NCBI RefSeq assembly: GCF_029227915.1
Contig: NC_079882.1
Coordinates: forward strand, 18,548,501 to 18,612,500
Source of the DNA: Hydractinia symbiolongicarpus
Taxonomy: Eukaryota > Cnidaria > Hydrozoa > Anthoathecata > Hydractiniidae
Length of the DNA: 64,000 nt
Direction of reading: 5' to 3'
Shown: piece by piece, positions 1-11,256 of the stretch
Layout: the number at the start of each line of letters is the position of its first letter
Position numbering within the stretch: position 1 is the first letter of the stretch
Program-made: the position numbers and the translations under genes
Notes under the pieces: model-generated
What the model was told of the DNA's origin: nothing
The model's input: only the letters and a program-made list of their open reading frames with translations
Database searches by the model: none

Positions 1-9
1 CCACCTGTA

Positions 10-195
10 CTAAGCGCTTAGTAGCCCGGTTGCATGATTAAATTTTTTTAAGTAAACTGTGGGCTCCCGACTATCACCACTGGAAACACCATAATGTCGT
101 GTGCGCTTCACTCGATTTGCGACATACTGCATACCTTTAGTAAACACCACACCTGACCGTGTTGCACAGTTGACAGCGTTTTTTAATTTCTCCAT
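10..195 (-). CDS. Possible small ORF, 61 residues, unidentified
   Basis: An open frame on the minus strand starts at an ATG at 195-193 and ends at a TAG near position 10. It is basic (many Lys/Arg) with an internal segment reading TRHYGVSSGDSREPTVYL. I do not recognise a family. The codons look reasonable, but the ORF is short, sits at the window edge and has no clear splice donor before its stop. It could be a first exon, a short protein or chance. It lies about 1 kb beyond the stop codon of RABL2 on the same strand. Confidence 0.25.
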   Translation of the reverse strand: MEKLKNAVNCATRSGVVFTKGMQYVANRVKRTRHYGVSSGDSREPTVYLKKFNHATGLLSA

Positions 196-1254
196 TGGGC
201 GTTAATGGCCGGGTAACACAGTAACTTGTGGTTTAACCCGGTGATTCGCGTTAGACCACAACATTTAAATGTTGTCGTTAAATTACTAACTCGCAAAGAA
301 AAGGCTTTCGTAATAACAAGCACAGCAGTTATAAATAAAACGTAATAATTTCTTTCTTTTATAACTTAATATTTTTGTATACAGGATAATTTCTGTAATA
401 AAAAAGCGACAGCAATATTTTAACCACAAACAGACCAACTAACAAAAATTGCAGAAAATACTCAAAAAGGGGTTATTAGATATTAAGATTCATAAGCACT
501 TGTTATCAGTGTCTCTAACTCCACTAAATAGTTAATTGATTGATCACGCAAGCTAAAAGAAAGTTCACTATAATGCAATGCAAAACGATATTATGTGAAT
601 AGCGGGAAAAACAATATCAAAAATGCGTCTAACGATAGCCAAGCCAACTATATCTCAACTGTACATTATCACAAGAGAACATAAATGTTGCTAACTGCAC
701 AATAAATGTAAAAATCGCATGCAACCAAACCTGCATATAGCGAAAATACGATATGACGGGTAGTTATTGTTGTAAATAAAATCTCTGCACTGAGTAAAAC
801 TTATCAAATAACAAGCCTGTTTAGGTCACTGCACTTAACCATAGAAATACAATAAAAGGAGAGGTTATCGTACCTTATCTCTGAGAGTTTACATCTCGCG
901 CTGCAAACTCTAGGTACTAGTCACGACCTCGCTGTTCCTATTTTCTTTAATTCAGTTTAAAGCGTCGCTTTAGCCAGGCGACGTCTGGTCTCCGATGACA
1001 ACTAACAACAAACTGTATGAGAAGAGCACAAATATTCCTTCTCGTCTTAACATTCCAAAAAACATCTAAAACTCATTTCTTATGCAAACCACGCAACAAA
1101 TAAAAAAATGCTATGACCGCATATACACTATTTGACAATTCGCTTACGCAAATAAAAAAAATGCAATCTAGAGTATTAAAATTCCGAACTGTGCATCAAC
1201 AGCGGCATGGAATCTAAGTAAGCATGAAATCGCTAAAAAAACACTATGAAAACA
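196..1254. other. Non-coding stretch downstream of RABL2
   Basis: AT-rich sequence without long ORFs in either strand. It would contain the RABL2 3' UTR on its right side and possibly the promoter of the small ORF on its left. I see no RNA gene, repeat family or mobile element in it. Confidence 0.5.
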
Positions 1255-4200
1255 TTATTTGCTAATATCAGTCTCCTCTCTTTTTGACGTTGGATCTGAT
1301 ACCGGTGATATTGACGTGGATGACGGCGTTTTACTCTCCAAATTCATGTCTTCAAAATTCTAAAGAAAAGATTTAAATTAGCAAAAAAAAAACGTTATAC
1401 TTTAGACAAAGCGAGTAATTTCTAATACACTGACTTCTAGTTCTTTAAGTACTTCGTCAACGAAGTCTGTTGCGTTTTCTTTATAATTTAGTGCTAGGCG
1501 GATGGCTTCACGAAAGACCTAGAGAAATATACATTTTAAATTTCTAATAACCTTTTACAGAGTAAGAAAGAATGCGGGAGTTTTAAATTTTATTTACCTA
1601 TTTTATTTACTTACCTATTTTTTTACCTATCAAATTTTAGAAATCTCCTTCACTAGAGTAACACAAAGTGTGAAATGAGATAAGCAAGCCCTGGGTTTAC
1701 CGGTTATTGTAAAATTAGCCAGAAACATTTATTTGCTTCAAATAGCACAAAACAGATCATTTAGACGACTGCGATAACATTTGTTTTTACACTGAATCAT
1801 ACAAAATATTATTTTTGTTCTTTTAAATAAAAGTAATAATTAAACCTAAAACCTAAAATAAGACTAAAGGTAAATACGACTTACTTTAACAACGTTCGTT
1901 CCATCTGACGCAGATACAAAATAAAACGGTAGATGATACTTTTTGGAGAAATTAAAACTTTTCTTCGTTACGTTATAATCAACTATAAGAAAAGAAAAAA
2001 GTTTTTTTTTGAAATCAGAACAACAAAAAAAATTCTATAGAATTGGCAAGGAGGTGTAATCCAAATCTAGAAAATATTACCAGTTTGTCAAAATATATGC
2101 CGATGTATAGGTATGCAATAAGGTAACGTAAAAAAAACTAGAGAACGCCAGTATCAACTGAATATAAAATATGAAAAGTTAATTATTTAAAAAGGTAAAA
2201 ACACGACATCTTACTAGGAGGCAATGTTTCATAACAGAAATATTCATGGTAATATTCATATATCAAGGTTCTCAAAGTTTTTTTCTGGAAAATGATTTTC
2301 AACGTTTTCAAATTCTGACAGACCCTGCTTAAGCAAAGTGGATTGCCTTTAAATGACACTGAGAATAAACGAAATCTGCATCTAGAAGAAATGACAATAC
2401 AAAAAGAGATTATTAGAAAACGTACAAAGCGCCGCAAAAATTTTTTGACCAAGTCTTGTTAACTTGATGTCTTGATTAGTTTTCGCTGTGACAGTATTCA
2501 GGGTGGCCACTCAAAATTAAAAAAAAATCCAAGAACTATTTAAGAACATTTCAAGAACAAAATATTGGTTTTCAAGGACAAAAATAATTTTCTAACAACT
2601 TCAACAAAAGCTAATATTTTGATCAATTCACTGACTTTATACAACAATATAGAATAATCTGTGATACTTTAAACCTTGGAGGAAAGAATACGGAAGGAGA
2701 AACAACTCTTTTAATTCTATTGAAACACTGCGTGAGGTTCTAGCAGGTGTCTGTATAGAAACTTAATTTGAAATTTTGGCGGTTGTGTGACTAAATTATT
2801 CGTGAATAACAATTCGCAACTATGATTGGTTATAAAAACAATTAGATAATTTGATGATGAATTTGATGATAATACCAAAACAAGAGGCCACATTGAAATT
2901 GGTAAAATTTCTTTTGTTCTTATGTTAACATAATTAGCGAAGAAGCACATGCTTGACACTTTTGTAAACAAAAAGAAAAAGTTTATATCTCGTTTTAAAA
3001 CGACGTTCAGTTATAAGAAGTTATTTCTTTAGTTAGAATAAAAATTATTCCAGCACACATTTTGTCGGCACTCGTCCGGCGCATATCTATCTAAATTGTT
3101 TTTCATGATCAAAGTGGTATACTCAAGCCTGCAAAATAAGTTTATATCATGGTTAAACGCTTATTTCCAAACGTATTGTTGAAGTTTTTAACAGCAATGT
3201 TTACCGACTTATATTAGGCACACTTTCCATACAAATATTATGTGCCAGCAGCGTGTTACAGTCAGATTTCAATAGAAAAAAGTTAGCCCCTATTAAAGGA
3301 GAATATGGAATTTGATCATTTTTTTGCGAAAAAAACTCGGTCGAGCACCTCACGCACTGATTCTTTTGAAATTAAAAACAATAGAAAATTCAATACATTT
3401 AACCCTATTCGGTCCGGGGTTTTTCGAACATATTATGACCGGGGGGGGGGGGGGGGGCGGATTCCGCCCCCCCTCAATAACTTTTCATAGGATTGTTCAA
3501 ATTGAATCAAACTTTGCACACTTATAGTACGTCATAAAAGGAACATAATGGCGCCATTAAACTTTTGCTTGCGTCAGCACATTTTCTGTGACGTCATCAG
3601 AAGCTTGAAAATTGTTAAAAATGCCACTATCTGCTTAAAATATAATTACTTAGGTTCTAGAGCGAATTTTTACATTCTGTTTGAAGTTTCTGAAAGCTAA
3701 ATAAAAGTTATTTAACATATCTTTCGGTTTTTACATGCATCGGATAAAAAATTGCCAAAAATTGCCCGAAAATCCGTTTTTTTCCGATTTTTGGGTGAAA
3801 TCCGAAAAAATCGGGAAATCGGATTAGTCACGTGTTCAAACTATTGACAATGATTCTTCTTGATGAAACAAAGTTGTGTTGCAAGTTTCAAGTTCTAAGG
3901 ATAATCCTAACAGGAGTTATTATATTTTCCCCATTATAAGGATTTCATAGAGATTTTTAGGGGTAGTTTCGAGTAATGGCCAATATCAAAGCCTCTGAAA
4001 GGTATGGGACCTAAAAAATTAGCATGCAGGTGTCTAATAGATAAATGTTGAAACTCAGTAAGTATCATAGCCATATAACAAAGCAATCAGGAGTTATTAA
4101 AAAAAAACCGTCAGGGGGGGCGGAATCCGCCCTCCCCCCCCGGACCGAATAGGGTTAAAGCATACAGAAATGAAGTTGTTTCTCCTTCCGTATGCTTTCC

Positions 4201-7200
4201 TCCAAGTTTAAACAAAATAAAAGAGTGTAGACATGTAGAAACCTTGATAATAAAGTTGATATCATTAGAAAACTAGAATTAAATAGTAACAAAAGTGCAA
4301 AACTAAAATTACAAATTATTACTAAATTCACAAAAATAACAAAGTTCAATAAATAGTGTTCTTCTCTTCTTCTCTGTTTTTAAAATCTATTTATCCAGTA
4401 TTATGGAAACGGTCCAAAGGATTCTATTTCTTGTGTTTTATAAAACTGTACTTCTCAATTAAAAATAGAACATATATTGTATTGTATAAGAAGATCTTCA
4501 AATTAGAAAATGAACCAGACAAAATGGCGCTAATATGAAGCTAATAAATAATCCATATATCTTGAAATAAATTAATGTCAACAAACTAAGAGTATTATGT
4601 AAAAAAATAAAATAAAAATAAAATAAAAAAATTATGTAGGTTATTAGTTTTCGAGATCTTCCTCCAGTTTTTTAATAGCCTCGTCTAAATCCACCATTGT
4701 CACTTTTTCTCCGTAATGGCTTTTCTGAATGCATTTGCTTTCAGAAACATAGCAATGTCATAGCTAACCTCACCCTCGTTCATATCTTTGTTCAATGATC
4801 GAATACATGTATCCTACCCCCATTCGTTTGCGTTTCACACTATCAATCTCATATGCTAATATTTTTCTCTTGTTATTGGCTGCTTCATTTTCTTTTGGTT
4901 GTTTGACTTCTTTAAGGGCAAATACATACCTGGAACGGCCTGTTTTACATGATGTAACCATTTTGGCAGTGATTTTAATATCATGCACATCTTTCTTGCA
5001 ACACTTTAAGGCATCATATACCAACAACTGAGCACATAGTGACTTGTTTTTAAAATTTTCGATAGTGACTTCTTTGTTGATGGCTTTGTCCATGTGAAAT
5101 AGTGAAGGCACCATGACTTTCCATAAATCTTTGTATTTATCACAACCGTTTAAATACTCGCGGTAAAAATGATCCAAACGATTATCAGAAAGACTAAGTT
5201 ATCTTTATGAGTCTTAGCTGTGCTTGAGATGGACTCCTCCAACTGCAACTTGGCATTATCTGCTTCTTTTGAAATTATGTGGTTTGTTGTTTAAAACTTG
5301 TCCACGACCTTTTCAAACTTAAGTTTCAATCATATTCTTTGGAACAAGACTAGACAAAGATCGAACAAAAATGTGTTTCAATGGAGATCGTTCTTGTAGC
5401 TTTTTAATAAGTGCAGCACATTCTCCTTTAAACTTTAACTTCTTTGTCAAACTGGCTTGAAAGGACGAAAGCAAGGTTTTGGTGGCAGTTGGTAACTTGA
5501 CTAATTCCAGTAGTAAATGATTCTCTCGTTTCTGCAAATCAATTTTAATTAAAGAACAAGCTGAATCAGCTTCATCACTAACGGTTTTCCGAATGAAAAT
5601 CTTCATTAACCGACGGATAATATTTTCTAATATTTCCGAAGCAAATGGCATCATTGGTTTTTCCGTCTTGAATTGCTTCAGATACGAAGACATCATTCTG
5701 GCTACATCAACAAAGAATAGTAACTTTACTTGCATAAACATGTCAGTGTGGTGGGTGACCAAGGTGTCATACGAACTGCTTTTTCTTGGTTGTTTTGATT
5801 TGCATAAGGTTTGATAATGCTTTATGACATTCACAACATTTTCCCAAACTTCCTTTGCTCGGATGGCAGCAGGCTCATCCTCAACCCAGCGTGTCTGGCA
5901 AAACATTATTGGAAAAACTTCTGATTTGCTTAACAGAATACATAGATCTCTTCGAGCTGGGAAATCATTGAACAGCTTCCACATGGCCTTTAAAACCTTT
6001 TCCAATTTCCATCCAGTTGCTTTTACACCAGTATGAAAGGCTCCGTGCATCACGTGTAATCCACACGAACCAACATCAATAATTTGGGGATATGCTTTCT
6101 CAGTACGATGCGATTTTAAATTTTCATAAACTTTCCAATTAGTGTTTGGTCCGTCCATGGAAAGCGTGACCATTGATTTCTGGGGTAACGCATCAGTTGC
6201 TTGAAGAATCTCATGCAAGATGTTATCTGCATTTGGGCGCCTGAAAAACCTTGAGGTTCGGTAATGTGTCTGGACTTTATAGAGATTTCCATTCCAGAAA
6301 CGAATCTGAACGTCCATTTCTTCTTTCTGTTTATAATGATTCAAACTTTCGTCAAAAAGTGTGGAATAGGTTGGCGAATTTTTAATTTCTTGGAGCAAGA
6401 TTTCCATGAAATATGGGGCTAATCCATGTACGATGTAGTACGCACATTTCGTTTTTGCTATGTCACTGTCAGGGAACATCACACAAAATAGCTAATTAAA
6501 ATTCAAGCAAGAACGAAATGAATGTGATGTTATTACTTTCAGAGCCCAACGAATTTCAGCATGAGAAAATGCTAATGTACTCATTATTAAATCAATCTTG
6601 TTAGTGGCGGGGGAGGCGTCTTTGCTTGATGATGGCTTTGGGGGGTTACTTTTGAAGAACAGAACAGAAACTGGACCATAGTTTTTCACATTCACTTGAT
6701 GCTTGTTGCCCTTTGAATGCGATGCTAAAGCACTTTTTCTCATCACAGTTATGTCTATCACTGTGTTACAAAGTCTACACAATGCTTTGTGTTTATCTGG
6801 TCCCCTTTTCAACCATATTTAAAATTGTTAATTGCTCAACCAACTTTCATTAAAAATACTTTTTCCGTGCATTCTGGTACTTTTCTTATTAGACATTTTC
6901 TAACTATTCTAACTATTCTAAAAATGTACTCAAGAACATTCAAGAACCAAGGGTGGAAAAACATACTATTTCAAGAACAATTCAAGACCAAATAAAATTC
7001 AAGAACATTCAAGAACATCCAAGGTTTTCAAGGACGAGTTGCCACCCTGGTATTGCAAGAGAACTCTGTTTCAGGGATGGACACTCATTTAAATATCGTC
7101 TACCTCTATCCTTTTCTTAGGGAATTGGCAAATTTTGAGGAAATATGTCACCTAAAAAATACACTTGATGTTTTATTAAAAATTTTTACGATTTAATTAT

Positions 7201-10200
7201 AATTTTAAAGCAGAGACATGCTAAATACTTGCAAACAAACACGTACCATCTATTTTGTTGGCCACCAATATACAAGGTATTTCAGGACGATATTCTCTCA
7301 ACTCCTTGTACCAATTGGCTAAATTTTTATATGTTGTTTTACGTGTGACATCAAATACCTAAAAAATATGCTGAAAACTGAAACAAAACATACAGTGAGA
7401 CATAACACAACCTTTTATACCGGTAAAATCCTTAACTTTGAACATTAAACTCAGTTGAAATAAGCCTTAACCTACCAATATACATGCATGTGCAGAATGA
7501 TAATATGACGGGTGCATACTGCTAAAGCGTTCCTGGCCAGCGGTGTCCCAGAATTCTATAAAAAAAATATTTTTTTGAAATGTTGATAAATGCTATCTTC
7601 TAAAACATCCTTAAAACTTTTTATCTTTTATAACCATGTTAAAACAGATAAATTTGAACAATAATTTTTCTGCCATGACTATATTAACTTGCAAGAATGT
7701 TCATACAGTAAAGCAATACATTTTGTAGACTAACCACTATATATGGCAGCGTTTTTCCCCACAGTGAATAAGTAAAAAAGCGGTGCAAATTATGACTTCT
7801 TACCAACGTTAACATCTTTGTCGTCAATTTTTGTGAAATATTTGAACAGTGTGAGTGCATACGTAGATAGTTGCTGTGGTTTGCTAATATACTGTGTGAA
7901 GGAGAAAAATGTTTGCATTTATTGCCATCACACGAAAAGTGTATATTTTTTGATAAGAAACTAAATCAAGATCATAATAGTGAAATCTGCTAATTAAGAC
8001 AGATTTCAGATAAATTCCCCCAAAAATGAAAAGCAGTATACTAATTTTTATATTGGCTTGAATTTGAATTGGTATGCATAATCTTACTGTATATATATAC
8101 ATTACTAACCTTATTTTAAAAAATAGTAACACTTGCATTACTTGTTGTAAAAAATAGCTGCTTTCATAATGGATTCTAGTTTTCACTTGAAAAAACAGAA
8201 AATTTCAAACAATCTAATTTACTTTTTCAACAAAACTTTATTATATAATACCATTATTATATATTTGAATTTTTTCCTTTTTACTAAATTAATTTTTTAT
8301 ACCAGACCTCAAAATTACAGCATATTCCTTGTTTTGTTTCTTTAGACGTTCTTATTATTACAAGAATTGGATTGTATTTTTCAGTACATACATAGAAGAT
8401 TTATTCGAAATTTTGTTTAACTAACAGTTAGTCAAAGACATTGAGATTTCAAATACATACTAATGAGTTCGGGAAATATTTGAAGAAACAGCTTTTGAAA
8501 TGCTTTAAGACACTCAAAAAGAAGACACCTTTTTATTATCCAAGGCATGTATTTCTATAGCTTCATACAGAAATCACCTTTAGAGCTAGAGATTTCTGTC
8601 CCATATCACTAGATTAAAAAAATAATTCGTTTGTGCTATGAAATAAAAAAGGGATTAATAAAATATACATAACAATACATATATTCACACGGCATGCAAT
8701 GAAAAGATACTATCCATCCATTAAAAAACGTTCAACTAACCTAAATAAAAAAATTACATGTTTACAAAAAGTGGATTAATGAGCCCTTTGTTATTTACAG
8801 TCCTAATTTTAGTTGGAGGTACTGAAAGTTTGACAATTTACATTTGTTTCCTGAAACGATATAAAAACGATTTAAAAAAATGATCTATATAATAATACAG
8901 AGCTTCTGTCTGTGACTTTTGCAAAGTGGATAAAATTTCTTTGATAAAGACTATAAAACATCGCCTATAAATTTGTTCTGTAAATTAGCAAACTTTCACG
9001 TTAGAGCAATATTGACGTCAAAGGAAAGTATATTAAGATTAGTGAAGCCATTGCATTGCAGATAGATAGATAGATAGATGTGCATATTTTACATGGCTAG
9101 CCTCACAAATATCGAGGGATATACCCTGTCTATTATTTCCAGGAGGGGCCATGGCGTAGATGGAGAGTCCTAGAGTATTTAATGCTCATTTTGAGCTACG
9201 CAGACCCATTTTGAGCTACGCAGACCCAATTAGAGCCTGCGCTCTACTAGACAATTCCCGGCAACATCCAACGGCCCACACAGTGTGCCATCTTCCCAAT
9301 TTCCCTCACATGGCTTGGGTTAACCCGGGGCTATGGTAACATTCACTCGCCCATGTTGAATCGCCGTCAAGAGGAATCGAACCCCGGTCTCCTGCACAGA
9401 GTACGAGAGCTATAACCACTAATCTACGGCGCCACAAATCTACGGCGCCACTTTTAAATTTAAGGCTAAATAACGGGTGGAAATAACTGAGGTCATCTCC
9501 TGCATGGGTAACTAGGGACTACCTGGGACCAATTTAGGTAAGTTCTCCAAACCTGGGTCCCCGAATCCCATTTTCAGGACACCTTTTAGATTTTACCACA
9601 GCAGCTCTCTTGTTTGCAAGACCCGACAAACATTCTCAGGCACATTAAAAAATAATATTTGGGGTATGTACACAAGAATGGGAATTCGCCAGTACTGTTG
9701 AAATGACCAGGCCAGTTTTTGGATACAGTAAAACCTAGTTGTAGCTTGCCCGTATTATATATTAATAGGATTTTTATACAGTTTGGAGTAGCCAAAATTT
9801 GACAATAAATTGTTTAAATATGAAGCATCAGATAAATCGTATTCAACCATATTATTGTTAGTTAGCTAGCTAGTTATAGGCAGCTAATATGGTTGAATAG
9901 CTTACTGATATAATTATTTTCTGGCCTTTTGATTAAGTTTCAATTTGCAATTTACAGTCTAAAATTTTCATTTTTCTCTGGTCTTCCACAATTGTTCTAA
10001 GATTGGACATGTACGTCCATGGATTAAACAGTCCAGTCTTAAGACTGGCCACCCATTTGTCACTGTCAGAAGATTGGCCTGGCCAGTCTCTCCAAGATTG
10101 GGCAGAACAGTACCGTTAGCTCGCCAGCTAGCTGCACCTGGCAATACGATTTTTCAGCAATGATATGTTTTAGGTTAAAAAAGAATACCTTAGAAAGGAT

Positions 10201-10493
10201 ACCTGTCTCTCTTCCCTGCTTTCGCTATTGCCCTGTATCTTTTTACGCTCCCGCAGAAAAAATATTTTGTTTAGTCTACTAGGCTGAGTTTCCCTTTCCA
10301 TTCTAGTAGGGCAAAAACAAAAATAGTGTAACAATAGAATGTAACCTCAGGATTAATACTTAAAATTACAAAAATAAAAAAAATTCTACTTTGATTTTCC
10401 AACAGCACTATCACCTAAGCATATTACTTTCACTCGCTCTGATTTCTCCATATTTACTGTTTTGTTTTTGTCCACATTCCGCTTCTCTGCCAT
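1255..10493 (-). CDS. RABL2: RABL2, Rab-like small GTPase of cilia (eight exons, complete)
   Basis: Exons on the minus strand are 10493-10390, 8740-8711, 7883-7804, 7555-7476, 7358-7247, 1982-1885, 1518-1435 and 1359-1255. All introns are GT-AG, the phases join without a break, and the sum is 693 bp, giving 230 residues. The family is about 228 residues, so this is full length. Visible GTPase motifs: P-loop GDSAVGKS (27-34), QQLSTYALTL switch-I region (48-57), DTAGQE (75-80), NKID (132-135) and SAS (159-161). The stretch YRPEIPCILVANKID and the C-terminal helix followed by a Ser/Thr-rich tail match RABL2 rather than ordinary Rabs, as does the lack of C-terminal cysteines for prenylation. In other animals RABL2 binds CEP19 and helps load intraflagellar-transport trains at the ciliary base. 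The ATG at 10493 gives the family-length N-terminus. Intron 5 (5.3 kb) carries a hAT-type element in the same orientation. Confidence 0.95.
2671..4209. repeat. 37-bp inverted repeat pair enclosing the MITE
   Basis: The segment 2671-2707 (starting AAACCTTGGAGGAAAG) is repeated in inverted form at 4174-4209 with one substitution and one single-base indel. Similarity stops abruptly outside and soon inside. They may be terminal repeats of another small element nested in the hAT copy, into which the TTAA MITE later inserted, since the MITE ends only about 20 bp inside the right arm. No target duplication could be assigned. Confidence 0.6.
3403..4154. mobile_element. TTAA-flanked MITE with G/C-rich hairpin ends (piggyBac-like)
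   Basis: Near-perfect inverted ends reading CCCTATTCGGTCCGGGG at 3403-3419 and the complement at 4138-4154 are each flanked by TTAA (3399-3402 and 4155-4158). This is the footprint of piggyBac-type transposition. Just inside each end is a G run followed by the palindrome GGGCGGATTCCGCCC (about 3454-3472) or its variant (about 4114-4132). No ORF of note lies between. The 752-bp length and lack of coding sequence fit a non-autonomous element. Confidence 0.75.
4770..6812 (-). pseudogene. hAT-like transposase remnant with BED-type zinc finger
   Basis: The N-terminal piece (6812-6492) has a C-x2-C ... H-x5-H finger starting CRLCNTVIDI. An in-frame TAG near 6492 separates it from the main body (6482-5319, same frame), which contains the stretches TLFDESLNHYKQKEEMDVQI, LSMDGPNTNWKVYENLK, DVGSCGLHVMHGAFHTG and CQTRWVEDEPAA. 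I recognise these as typical of a family of uncharacterised animal hAT-like proteins. The C-terminal piece (5177-4770) resumes in the first frame after an interval (5320-5178) with stops and apparent frameshifts. The region where the hAT dimerisation motif is expected is altered. At least one nonsense codon and two frameshifts make it inactive. The superfamily assignment rests on recall of conserved words, not on a search. Confidence 0.6.
9060..9451 (-). mobile_element. tRNA-derived SINE, copy 1 (RABL2 intron 1)
   Basis: On the minus strand this reads a tRNA-like head with an A box (complement at about 9417-9427, TAGATTAGTGG) and a perfect B box GGTTCGATTCC (complement at 9373-9383). A body shared with the copies at 14675 and 25729 follows, and it ends in a GATA-type microsatellite at 9060-9079. 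This copy has two private duplications: a 20-bp unit doubled at about 9188-9227, and the head end (ATCTACGGCGCCAC) doubled at about 9422-9451. Confidence 0.85.
9840..9899. repeat. 15-bp perfect inverted repeat (hairpin) in RABL2 intron 1
   Basis: TATTCAACCATATTA at 9840-9854 is followed after a 30-base loop by its exact complement at 9885-9899. The loop contains GTTAGTTAGCTAGCTAG. No surrounding element is recognised. Confidence 0.7.
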
Positions 10494-11212
10494 TTCCAAT
10501 AAAAATTTATTTTTTTCTTAAGTTGGCAGAGTATACGAAAACCATACTTTTGATGTAGTCAATGGTGAATGAATACACTATAGAACATGCCACACTCCGT
10601 TTGCGGTTTGAATTTATGTTGATATTTTGAATACGAAGTCTAAATTGAATATTTTTATATTTAATATTTAGTATTCATTCCTAAGACGACCTTGACTTGC
10701 AATGTACATGATTTTTTTTATAAGCATGACATTTATAAGCATCCATAGGCTTAAATTTGGTCATTTTTTAAGCATATGTCTAAGAAAATGTTGTGAAGAT
10801 TTTATGTGTTTGTTTTATGAGCAGTTTATCTTGACAACAATACAGTTTAAAAATTTTCATGCTATCAGTATTACTCACAAAAGTTTCCTATTCAAAATAT
10901 ACAGACTTATTATAAATTGATAAAATTCGATATTTTTTCAAATAAGGATATTAAGCCTAATCATGTGTTTAAATAAATCTCTTATTGTCATTAAGCATAA
11001 CCTAAGCATATCTGTAGCTCAAAAACTTTTCATAAACATCCTTAAGCCATATTTTGGAATTTCAATTGCTTATAAAAAAATGTAATTCCAAATAAAAATA
11101 TTGTGGTTAGATTTTTCTTTATAACGGCTTTCAAAAGAAAAAGAAACAAGAAGCCCTGCGGCTTAAAGATTTCCGCCATTATATAAAAATCGTGACTTAA
11201 TTGCAAAAAATT
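10494..11212. other. Upstream region of RABL2; no gene seen
   Basis: AT-rich sequence between the RABL2 start codon and the next repeat. It should contain the 5' UTR and promoter of RABL2 on the minus strand. No TATA box or other element can be assigned with confidence. Small ORFs such as that at 10702-10920 look like AT-rich chance frames. Confidence 0.4.
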
Positions 11213-11256
11213 AAGAGGCCTGGGACGAGCAAGCGAGTGTCATTTTGGCAAAAAAA
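11213..11256 (-). repeat. 44-bp dispersed repeat, copy in minus orientation
   Basis: The minus strand reads TTTTTTTGCCAAAATG followed by ACACTCGCTTGCTCGTCCCAG and GCCTC. It matches the plus-strand segment 15983-16026 at 42 of 44 positions. It truncates the polymerase-type ORF to its right, whose reading frame runs into it and stops. Confidence 0.7.

Larger units (their letters stand above)
2499..7049 (-). mobile_element. hAT-type DNA transposon, degenerate, in RABL2 intron 5
   Basis: The ends are 14-bp inverted repeats with one mismatch: CAGGGTGGCCACTC at 2499-2512 and its complement form at 7036-7049. Both are flanked by the direct repeat GTATT, a possible 5-bp target duplication. An 8-bp duplication typical of many hATs is not seen. 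The subterminal regions are rich in the words CAAGAAC and TTTTCAAGGAC. The internal coding sequence (4770-6812) belongs to a BED-finger/hAT-like transposase family and is broken. A TTAA MITE and a separate pair of inverted repeats are nested inside the left third. The element lies wholly inside an intron and in the sense of the host gene. Confidence 0.7.

Noticed and set aside
3305-3527. Short plus-strand ORFs with a poly-Gly run
   Set aside because: They read through the MITE end and its G run; no coding evidence.
7884-8186. 100-residue minus-strand ORF
   Set aside because: It lies in RABL2 intron 2 next to exon 3 and has AT-rich, hydrophobic chance composition.
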